DNA of 5,324 nucleotides from the NCBI GenBank assembly GCA_003233535.1, contig QIMA01000185.1, positions 1 through 5,324 on the forward strand, read 5' to 3'. The notes below the pieces were generated by a model, which worked only from the letters and a program-made list of their open reading frames with translations, searched no databases and had not been told where the DNA came from. Every line of letters begins with the position of its first letter. Position 1 is the stretch's first letter. Origin of the DNA: Rhodanobacteraceae bacterium. Its GTDB lineage: Bacteria; Pseudomonadota; Gammaproteobacteria; Xanthomonadales; SZUA-5. Positions 1-5,324 of this stretch are shown here, in pieces. Both the position numbers and the translations under genes were made by a program.

Positions 1-1778
1 GATGGGTCGCGGCTGGCAACGATTTTGGCGTCTAGCAGGGCCACGCTGCCGAACAGCAGCAGGCTGTCGTCACGACCGGAGGAGTTGAAAAAATCGTACT
101 CGACGGTGACCTCGGCACCCTGATGGCGGGCATCGCCGCTGTTGACCCGAAGGATATCGCTGGGGCTCAGCTGCAGCTGCTCGATCTTGTCGTCAAAATC
201 GATTCGGAACAGGCTTGCGTCGTAGTACAGACCCTTTACCGGAGAGCCGCGCAGGCCGAGCTCCAGGTTCGACCCACGCGCCGTATCCGGGCGGTTGTCC
301 GGCGACAGGTTGCTGCTCGGATTGGCGACGTCATCGAAGCGGGTCGGCCGATAGGAGGTCGATGCGTTGGCGTAGAACTGCTGACGGTTGCTCAGCTCAC
401 GCATCACGCCAAGCGAGTACAGCGGCTCGCTGCGCTTGAAGGTGCGGTTGATCGGCGCCCGGGTTAGCCCGCTGGCCAGCAGCGGCTCGCTGATCTTGAT
501 CTGCACGTTGTCGAAGCGCAGCCCAGGAACGAGGCTCCAGTCGCCGAAGCGGAACACGCCTTCGGCAAATATCGCGGCGTAGCGGGTTTCCCGCGCCTGC
601 TCGAACAGCGGCGTTCCGCTGCGAGCGGCGACGATGTCGTCGCTGCGAAAACGTTCGCGCGGCGAGTCGTCGCGATAAAGGGTGACGCCGGCAGTCAGGC
701 TGTGGCGCTCGAAATCGCCGGCCAGTCGTGCGTCGACCAAGCTGTGTCGAAAGCGTTGACGATCGATATTGGTAGTGCTCGGCGCACTGGCAGGATCGAC
801 GAAGGCCGAAGATCGGCGGCTCAGACGATTTAGCTCTCCTTGCCCGACCTGCACAAATGCATGCCAGGAGTCGTTGAGTCGGGTCTGGTTGCGAAGACGG
901 AAGGTGTATGCCTCAATAAACAGCCGGTTAAACGGGGTCTTTGTCAGGTCGCGGTCACTGGCAAATTCCTCCGAGGTGAGTCGGCCGGGCTCGCCGCTCT
1001 CCGTACGGTAGTCGAGATACTCCAACTGCCAAATGCTGTTATCGCTGTGCCGGTAGTCGAGCACGAATCGACCGGAGTCGAGCTGATAGTCCGCGTTGTC
1101 GCGCGGGCCGTCGGACTCACGATGTTCAAAGTCGGCCAGCACGGCGAAGCGTTCGCCGCCGTAGCTCACTTCGTTGAAGGTCTGATACAGCGAGTCGATG
1201 CCGACAATGTGCTCGCTGTGGCCGGCAAAGCCGCTGCCGAGCACCGGCTGGCGGGTGATCAGGTTGATGCTCGGACCGATCTGCGGACCGTAGAGCAAGC
1301 CGCTGCCGCCACGGACAAAATCCAGATGCGTCACCCGGCCACTCGGGGGAAAGTAGTAGACCGTCGGGTAGCCGATCCAGTCGGAGGCCACCGGCAGCCC
1401 GTTTTCCAGTACGTTGATGAACTCGGTTTCGTGCGGGTCACCGAGGCCGCGGTAGTTCAGATTGAAGATGCCCGGCGTCGCCAACTCGGACACCAGCACG
1501 CCTGGAATGCGGGCGAATAGCGAACGCAGGTTGCCGTCCTGCACGGTCGGTTGGGCGTCAAGCTCGATGCGGCTGGTCTTCTTCGCCGCCAGCACCTTGC
1601 CGTCGCTGATTTCGGCCAGAATCTGCGCAAAGCGCGGCTCGGGCACCGCCACACCTTCAACCTGGACGGTGTCGAGCTTGGACGCCTCACTTAACGCGTC
1701 GATGGGCACGCTGGCGTTGACGGCGGTTGCTGCAGAGAAAGACGCGAAGAGAGCGAGGGCAAACGGCGAGCGAGGCAT
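1..1778 (-). CDS. TonB-dependent outer-membrane receptor, FecA-like, C-terminus cut by window edge
   Basis: The frame stays open from ATG at 1778 to position 1, giving 592 residues with no stop, so the gene continues off the left edge. Receptors of this type are usually about 700 residues, so roughly the last 100 are missing. Residues 1-22 look like a signal peptide: a short basic start, a hydrophobic stretch FALALFASF, and a likely cut after VNA. A possible TonB box is LDTVQVEG (35-42). The plug domain covers about 60-180 and includes FNLNYRGLGDPHETEF (105-120), VRGGSGLLYGPQ (155-166) and INLITRQP (171-178). The VRGG..YGPQ pattern resembles FecA. The rest is beta-barrel, with motifs such as SLFRIDFDDKIEQ (522-534) and RVNSGDARHQGAEV (544-557). 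The mature protein goes almost straight into the plug, so the extra N-terminal signalling domain of true FecA is absent and control through a FecI/FecR-type relay is unlikely. The neighbouring Fe(III) ABC transporter supports a role in iron-chelate uptake; the actual ligand cannot be read from sequence. An alternative start lies at 1850. Confidence 0.93.
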   Translation of the reverse strand, partial: MPRSPFALALFASFSAATAVNASVPIDALSEASKLDTVQVEGVAVPEPRFAQILAEISDGKVLAAKKTSRIELDAQPTVQDGNLRSLFARIPGVLVSELATPGIFNLNYRGLGDPHETEFINVLENGLPVASDWIGYPTVYYFPPSGRVTHLDFVRGGSGLLYGPQIGPSINLITRQPVLGSGFAGHSEHIVGIDSLYQTFNEVSYGGERFAVLADFEHRESDGPRDNADYQLDSGRFVLDYRHSDNSIWQLEYLDYRTESGEPGRLTSEEFASDRDLTKTPFNRLFIEAYTFRLRNQTRLNDSWHAFVQVGQGELNRLSRRSSAFVDPASAPSTTNIDRQRFRHSLVDARLAGDFERHSLTAGVTLYRDDSPRERFRSDDIVAARSGTPLFEQARETRYAAIFAEGVFRFGDWSLVPGLRFDNVQIKISEPLLASGLTRAPINRTFKRSEPLYSLGVMRELSNRQQFYANASTSYRPTRFDDVANPSSNLSPDNRPDTARGSNLELGLRGSPVKGLYYDASLFRIDFDDKIEQLQLSPSDILRVNSGDARHQGAEVTVEYDFFNSSGRDDSLLLFGSVALLDAKIVASRDP

Positions 1779-1810
1779 GGTAGGGGATGAATGGCTGAGG
1801 AAGGGTGTGG

Positions 1811-1839
1811 ATGCTAGTTCAATCGCAATCGTAACGCAA
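1811..1839 (-). promoter_or_regulatory. Weak sigma-70-like promoter candidate before the receptor gene
   Basis: In the 97-bp gap between the ATPase and the receptor, the minus strand has TTGCGT (1839-1834), then exactly 17 nt, then TAGCAT (1816-1811). These match the consensus -35 at 3 of 6 and -10 at 4 of 6 positions. A transcript from here would begin about 25-30 nt before the ATG at 1778, which would make the ATG at 1850 unusable from that transcript. The match is weak enough to be chance, and the receptor may simply be read through from the ABC genes. No convincing terminator lies in the gap. Confidence 0.2.
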
Positions 1840-1860
1840 CTGCGACGCATTCGTATCACG

Positions 1861-1865
1861 CCTTT
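1861..1865 (-). promoter_or_regulatory. Possible ribosome binding site for an alternative receptor start
   Basis: On the minus strand AAAGG lies 10 nt before an ATG at 1850-1848. That ATG is in frame with the receptor and would add 24 residues (MRRSCVTIAIELASTPFLSH followed by SSPT). No comparable purine-rich site precedes the ATG at 1778, where the upstream bases are CATTCATCCCCTACC. Starting at 1850 would place the receptor 25 nt after the ATPase stop, fitting read-through translation in one operon. Against it, the added residues make an unusually long and mixed region ahead of the hydrophobic core of the signal peptide, whereas the 1778 start gives a compact, ordinary one. I prefer 1778 but only moderately. 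Confidence 0.35.
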
Positions 1866-1875
1866 GGTCTGTTTC

Positions 1876-2928
1876 TCACGAACCAACGCTTGCGACGGGG
1901 CTGCGTAAGCGCATCAGCGGGCCATCGCAAAGACGCAGCCGAACCCGGTTTCCCGCCTCGGCAGTCGCCCCAAGCGGCAATTCGATTTGCGCGAACTCGC
2001 CCGAGTCAAAGCGCAACCGCCCGAGCTGATGCGGGCCGACAAAGCGAACCGCCTCCAGCAGCGCCTCAATCGGGCCGTCAGCATCGAGTCGCAATTGGCT
2101 CGGATGCAGCCGGACCAGTGCCGGCTCAGTCAGCCCGAGCGTCGTCGCGCGCAACCAGTGGCCGCGGCCGATGCTCTCAGCGACCCGGCGATCCGCGGGG
2201 TCGGCGTAAAGCGCTTCCGGCCGGTCCCACTGCAGCAGCTCACCGGCAGCCATCACGCCAACGGTATCGGCCATGGCGAACGCCTCCGCCGGGTCATGGG
2301 TGACCATCAGCGCGGTGATCGCGGCCGCCTTCAAGAGTCCTCGCGTGTCTTCAACCAATCGACTGCGGGTGTCGCTGTCAAGATTTGAAAAGGGTTCGTC
2401 CAGCAACAGGAGCGCTGGCGTCGGCGCCAGCGCACGGGCCAGCGCGACGCGCTGCTGCTGACCACCGGACAACTCGTGTGGATAGCGTTTGCCGCAATCG
2501 GCCAGTCCGACCATCGCCAGCATCTCGGCGATCCGCCGTCGGCGATCGGCGCGCGGCAACGCACGCAAACCGAAACCGACATTGTCTGCTGCCGTGATAT
2601 GCGGAAACAGCGCGTAGTCCTGAAACATCATGCCGATACGCCGTCGTTCCGGCGGGCACATCGAGCTGGCCGTCGACAGCGTCTCTCCCTGCAGCAGGAT
2701 GCGACCGCTGAGCAGCGGCTCGAATCCTGCGACGGCACGCAATACGCTGGTCTTGCCGCAGCCCGATGCGCCCAGCAGGCAGCCGATCTCGCTGCGCGCC
2801 AAGTGCAAGCTGAGTCCGTTGACCGCAGGCTGCAGCGGCGGTTGGCCGGGGTACGTAAGGCTGATCCCCGCCAGCTGCAGGTGGCTTTCAGTGTCCGCTA
2901 TCGACGGCTGCTCGGCGCCTGCGTTCAC
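1876..2928 (-). CDS. fbpC: Ferric iron ABC transporter ATP-binding protein (FbpC/FutC type)
   Basis: This complete 350-residue ATPase would bind the cytoplasmic face of the neighbouring permease and power Fe(III) import. All nucleotide-binding motifs are present and intact: Walker A GASGCGKT (53-60), Q-loop MFQDYALFPH with Q103, ABC signature LSGGQQQR (153-160), Walker B LLLLDEP (173-179), D-loop SNLD (181-184) and switch histidine H211 in VTHDPAEA. About 115 residues follow the nucleotide-binding domain, from roughly 235 on; they resemble the TOBE-type regulatory region of the iron/spermidine/sulfate/maltose importer ATPases. The length matches FbpC, usually near 350. The start is GTG at 2928-2926, sharing GTGA with the permease stop, so translation is probably coupled; the conserved domain begins near residue 17, which supports this start. 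The ABC family assignment is firm. Iron as substrate rests mainly on the binding protein and the receptor next to it; by itself the ATPase could also suit a polyamine, thiamine or sulfate system. Confidence 0.93.
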   Translation of the reverse strand: MNAGAEQPSIADTESHLQLAGISLTYPGQPPLQPAVNGLSLHLARSEIGCLLGASGCGKTSVLRAVAGFEPLLSGRILLQGETLSTASSMCPPERRRIGMMFQDYALFPHITAADNVGFGLRALPRADRRRRIAEMLAMVGLADCGKRYPHELSGGQQQRVALARALAPTPALLLLDEPFSNLDSDTRSRLVEDTRGLLKAAAITALMVTHDPAEAFAMADTVGVMAAGELLQWDRPEALYADPADRRVAESIGRGHWLRATTLGLTEPALVRLHPSQLRLDADGPIEALLEAVRFVGPHQLGRLRFDSGEFAQIELPLGATAEAGNRVRLRLCDGPLMRLRSPVASVGS

Positions 2929-4634
2929 CGTTCAACCGCCGGCAAAACTGCTGGCACGGCGGGAACGTTCTGCTCCGCGCGCGGCCGGCTGGCTACAGGC
3001 CGATCGCGCAGGCCTAGGCGGGCCAGCAGCGCCACCGCCGGCAGTCCCACCAGCACGATCAGCAGCGCCGCCACCGCACCCTCTTCGTAGGTGCCTCGGG
3101 CGGCCTCGGCATAAAGCCAGGTGGCCAGCGTGTCGACATTGAGCGGGCGCAGCAGCAGGGTCGCCGGCAGTTCCTTCATGGTGTCGACGAAAATCAGCAG
3201 CGCCGCCGATGCCAGCGCCGGCCGCAGCAACGGCATATGCAGCTGCCACAGTCCGCGCGCTGGACCGGCGCCGAGGCTGCGCGCTGCCTGATCGAGGCTG
3301 ATCGGCACGCGGGTTAGCCCCGCTTCTATACCGCCCGATGCAATCGCCAGAAAACGCAGCATGCAGGCCAGTACCAGCACCGCAAAGCTGCCCATCAGCA
3401 ACACCGGGCTGGCCCAGCCGAGCAGGTCGGCCAGGGCGCTGCTCGCGGAATCGACCGCCGCTACTGGCGTCAGCAAGCCGATGGCCAGCACCGTGCCCGG
3501 CAGGGCGTAGCCGAGACTGCCGGCACGCAGCGCCATCTGCGCCAGACGCGGGCGTCGACGCAGCTGCGCCAAGCGCAGCGCGTATGCCAGCACCAGCCCT
3601 GCCACTACCGCGCAGACGGTCACCGTGACGGCGATCAACAGGCTGTTCCAGGCGCTGGCCCACAGCTGCGCCGAGACGCCCGCGCCCTGCCAGCGCTGCA
3701 CACTTTCGCTGGCCAGGAACAGTGTCGGTGCGGCAAAGCCGAGCAGCACCGGCAGCGCGCAGGCCAGCGTGGCGAGCGCGGCAGGCAAGCCATGCAGACG
3801 CTCTGCAGCCAAGGGTCGCGGCCGCAGCACGACGGCGTAGCGCTGACGGCGGCGACCGTAGCGTTCGATGGCCAACACCAGAAGCACCGCAGCCAGCATG
3901 GCCAGTGCCAGCTGCGCGGCACCCGGCAGATCGCCGCGGGTGATCCACGTGCTGTAGATCGTCACCGTCAACGTCTTGACGCCGAGAAACTCCGATGCGC
4001 CGATGTCATTGAGTGTTTCCAGCAACACCAGAGCGAGTCCAACGGCAATTGCCGGCCGTGCCAGCGGCAGCGCCACCCGGAAGAACAGGCCGGCGCCACC
4101 GACACCGAGCGAGCGAGCCGCCTCGATCAGACTCGATGCCTGAGTCAGGAACATCGCTCGCACGCTCAGGTAGACGTAGGGATACAGCACCAGTCCGAGC
4201 AGAGCGATGCAGGTCGGCAGCGTGCGCATGTCCGGCAGCCGCCATTGACGCGGGCTGTCGTAGCCCAGCCAGTCGCGCAGCAGTGCCTGCACCGGGCCCA
4301 GTGGATGCAGCAGATCGAGATAGGCAAACGCGACGATGTAGGTCGGCACCGCCAGCGGCAGCAACAGCATCCAGCTCAGGCTGCGACGACCGGGAAACTC
4401 GTAGGCGCTGACCAGCCAAGCACAGCCGGTTCCGACCAGCGCGGAAAGCGTGCCGACGCCAAGCAGCAAGGTCAGCGTGGTGCCCAGCGCGTGCGGCAGC
4501 ACGTGCTCTGCCAAGTGCGACCAGAGCCCTGGGCTGCCCTGCAGCGCTGACCAAAGCAGCGCCAGCACCGGCAGAACAGCGACCGCAGCGATCAGCCATG
4601 CCGCGGTCAGCCAGAGTCGGTCAGTCGTGCGCAT
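2925..4634 (-). CDS. fbpB: Ferric iron ABC transporter permease with two fused halves (FbpB/FutB type)
   Basis: This complete 569-residue inner-membrane protein would form the channel for Fe(III) entering the cytoplasm. I see about 12 hydrophobic segments, near residues 9-30, 50-73, 88-108, 141-160, 195-215, 238-256, 284-305, 330-352, 372-392, 410-432, 470-485 and 517-540. They fall into two permease units joined by a basic linker around 257-280 (ERYGRRRQRY). Each half carries an EAA loop that docks on the ATPase: EAARSLGVGGAG (171-182) and QAARSLGAGPARG (449-461), each followed by a hydrophobic, proline-containing stretch (LPLARPA and MPLLRPA). One chain with two EAA loops means a single permease plus an ATPase dimer is enough. 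This double-length plan is typical of the FbpB/FutB/SfuB group. The ATG at 4634 begins just before the first membrane segment; only a weak AGAG lies upstream. The gene starts 39 nt after the binding-protein stop and ends overlapping the ATPase start by 4 nt, so the three form an operon. Confidence 0.93.
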   Translation of the reverse strand: MRTTDRLWLTAAWLIAAVAVLPVLALLWSALQGSPGLWSHLAEHVLPHALGTTLTLLLGVGTLSALVGTGCAWLVSAYEFPGRRSLSWMLLLPLAVPTYIVAFAYLDLLHPLGPVQALLRDWLGYDSPRQWRLPDMRTLPTCIALLGLVLYPYVYLSVRAMFLTQASSLIEAARSLGVGGAGLFFRVALPLARPAIAVGLALVLLETLNDIGASEFLGVKTLTVTIYSTWITRGDLPGAAQLALAMLAAVLLVLAIERYGRRRQRYAVVLRPRPLAAERLHGLPAALATLACALPVLLGFAAPTLFLASESVQRWQGAGVSAQLWASAWNSLLIAVTVTVCAVVAGLVLAYALRLAQLRRRPRLAQMALRAGSLGYALPGTVLAIGLLTPVAAVDSASSALADLLGWASPVLLMGSFAVLVLACMLRFLAIASGGIEAGLTRVPISLDQAARSLGAGPARGLWQLHMPLLRPALASAALLIFVDTMKELPATLLLRPLNVDTLATWLYAEAARGTYEEGAVAALLIVLVGLPAVALLARLGLRDRPVASRPRAEQNVPAVPAVLPAVER

Positions 4635-4651
4635 GCGGGCTCTGGCTCGGT

Positions 4652-4682
4652 GACAACTGATCGTCTGCGCCGATCAGTTGTC
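4652..4682 (-). promoter_or_regulatory. Stem-loop between binding-protein and permease genes
   Basis: On the minus strand GACAACTGATCG (4682-4671) is followed by a 7-nt loop GCGCAGA (4670-4664) and then by its exact complement CGATCAGTTGTC (4663-4652). This makes a perfect 12-bp stem in the mRNA. The first arm contains the last codons and the TGA stop (4676-4674) of the binding-protein gene. No run of U follows (the next bases are ACCGAGCCAGAGC), so it is not a standard intrinsic terminator. In transporter operons hairpins in this place often protect the upstream message or reduce downstream transcription, so that the periplasmic protein is made in excess over the membrane parts. That role here is inference; the structure itself is seen directly. 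Confidence 0.75.
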
Positions 4683-5324
4683 GAAACCGACGCGATCGAC
4701 CAGCTTGCTCGCCAGCTTTCGCTGCTTGACGATGTCGCCGATCGGTAGCGGGTCCACGGTCAGCTCCCCGAAACTGGCGACCACTGGATCGAGCGCTACG
4801 CCGGCCTTCACCGGTACTTCGAAGTTGGCCTGGGCGTACTGGCTCTGCGCGGCATCGCCGAGCAGGAACTCGAGCAGCTTCACCGCGTTGTCGCGGTTCG
4901 GCGCATGCCTAGCCAGCGCGGCTCCGCTGATGTTGACGTGGGTACCCGCAGCCGGTGCGCTGGCGAAGGTCGGACGCAGCACCTGGATGGCGTCGCCCCA
5001 GCGACGCTGCTCGTCGCCCTTGGCGGCGGTCTTCATCCGACCGACGTAGTAGGCGTTGGCGATGCCGATATCGCAAATACCGGCGAGAATGTCGCGCGCC
5101 ACGTCGCGATCGCCGCCGGTGGCGGTGCGCGCCAGATTGGCTTTCACGCCAAGCAACCAGGCTTCGGTCGCGGTTTCGCCGGCGTGGGCGATCATCGCCG
5201 CGATCAGGCTGATGTTGTAAGGGTGTTGGCCCGAGCGAATGCAGACGCGGCCCTTCCACTCCGGCTTGGCCAAGTCTTCGTAGGTGAAGCCATCGAGCTG
5301 CAGAGATTTCTCGGCGTAGAGCAC
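4674..5324 (-). CDS. fbpA: Periplasmic Fe(III)-binding protein of the ABC transporter (FbpA/FutA type), N-terminus cut by window edge
   Basis: The last 216 residues are present. The first codon in the window, GTG at 5324-5322, reads as an internal valine (VLYAEKS) and is not a start; full-length proteins of this family are about 330-350 residues, so roughly the first third, including the signal peptide, is missing. The family is recognised from KPEWKGRVCIRSGQHPYN (fragment residues 19-36 plus N), MIAHAGE (44-50), ARTATGGDRD (65-74) and GICDIGIANAYYVGRM (82-97). The adjacent tyrosines Y92-Y93 match the pair that holds Fe(III) in FbpA and FutA, and Y36 in HPYN matches a further iron-ligand tyrosine in FutA-type proteins. 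This points to direct binding of ferric iron in the periplasm rather than of an iron-siderophore. The C-terminal part (NISGAALARHAPNRDNAVKL, 131-150) is the usual second-lobe segment. The gene is first of the ABC genes seen, and its stop lies inside a stem-loop that may favour its higher expression. Confidence 0.92.
   Translation of the reverse strand: MLYAEKSLQLDGFTYEDLAKPEWKGRVCIRSGQHPYNISLIAAMIAHAGETATEAWLLGVKANLARTATGGDRDVARDILAGICDIGIANAYYVGRMKTAAKGDEQRRWGDAIQVLRPTFASAPAAGTHVNISGAALARHAPNRDNAVKLLEFLLGDAAQSQYAQANFEVPVKAGVALDPVVASFGELTVDPLPIGDIVKQRKLASKLVDRVGFDN

Noticed and set aside
420..492. 13-bp direct repeat CAGCGGCTCGCTG at 420-432 and 480-492
   Set aside because: Both copies encode a Ser-Glu-Pro-Leu stretch in the receptor barrel with the same codons. 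Two copies inside a gene, with no spacing pattern or further copies, look like chance.
840..1520. 226-residue plus-strand open frame
   Set aside because: It lies entirely opposite the receptor gene, which has clear family motifs through this span. The predicted protein shows no recognisable domain. Long antisense frames are common in GC-rich coding DNA.
1810..1836. Possible Fur box around GATTGCGATTG on the minus strand before the receptor
   Set aside because: Aligned to the 19-bp Fur consensus it matches only about 7 positions, and it is a tandem repeat of CGATTG rather than the expected inverted repeat. Iron control would be expected at the operon promoter, outside the window.
1836..1848. 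Small inverted repeat CGCA-GT-TGCG as a terminator after the ATPase gene
   Set aside because: A 4-bp stem with a 2-nt loop and no following U-tract is too weak to call.
2932..3948. 338-residue minus-strand open frame rich in Ala, Gly and Arg
   Set aside because: It is in another frame of the same strand as the permease, whose frame contains the membrane segments and EAA loops. Ala/Gly/Arg-rich composition is typical of a shifted frame.
3792..4550. 252-residue plus-strand open frame rich in Gln, Arg and His
   Set aside because: It is antisense to the permease. Its skewed composition is what the complement of a Leu/Ala-rich membrane-protein gene produces.

Overview
The window is GC-rich coding DNA, and all four genes lie on the minus strand, so transcription runs from position 5324 toward position 1. 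The protein families, the strong G/C bias at third codon positions and the outer-membrane receptor point to a Gram-negative proteobacterium. A gammaproteobacterium (Pseudomonas-like) is my best guess, but the sequence alone does not fix the genus.

Layout in transcription order: (1) 5324-4674, the C-terminal part of a periplasmic ferric-iron-binding protein (FbpA/FutA type), cut by the right edge of the window. (2) 4682-4652, a perfect 12-bp stem with a 7-nt loop that includes the stop codon of gene 1 and sits in the short gap before gene 2. (3) 4634-2925, a complete 569-aa permease with two fused transmembrane halves (FbpB/FutB type). (4) 2928-1876, a complete 350-aa ATPase (FbpC/FutC type) whose GTG start overlaps the permease stop by 4 nt. 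(5) A 97-bp gap with a weak promoter-like sequence and an alternative upstream start for the next gene. (6) 1778-1, a TonB-dependent outer-membrane receptor of FecA-like type without an N-terminal signalling domain, cut by the left edge. No stretch of more than 300 bases lacks a gene.

Together the genes outline an iron-uptake route. The receptor would bring a ferric chelate across the outer membrane using TonB energy. The FbpA-like protein would bind Fe(III) in the periplasm through its tyrosine pair. The permease and ATPase would then move the iron into the cytoplasm. The parts are known families. The less routine points are the receptor directly downstream of an Fbp-type ABC operon, the stem-loop between the binding-protein and permease genes, and the uncertain start of the receptor. 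I found no RNA gene, mobile element, CRISPR array or clearly novel system. The operon promoter and any Fur site that controls it should lie beyond position 5324, outside the window.
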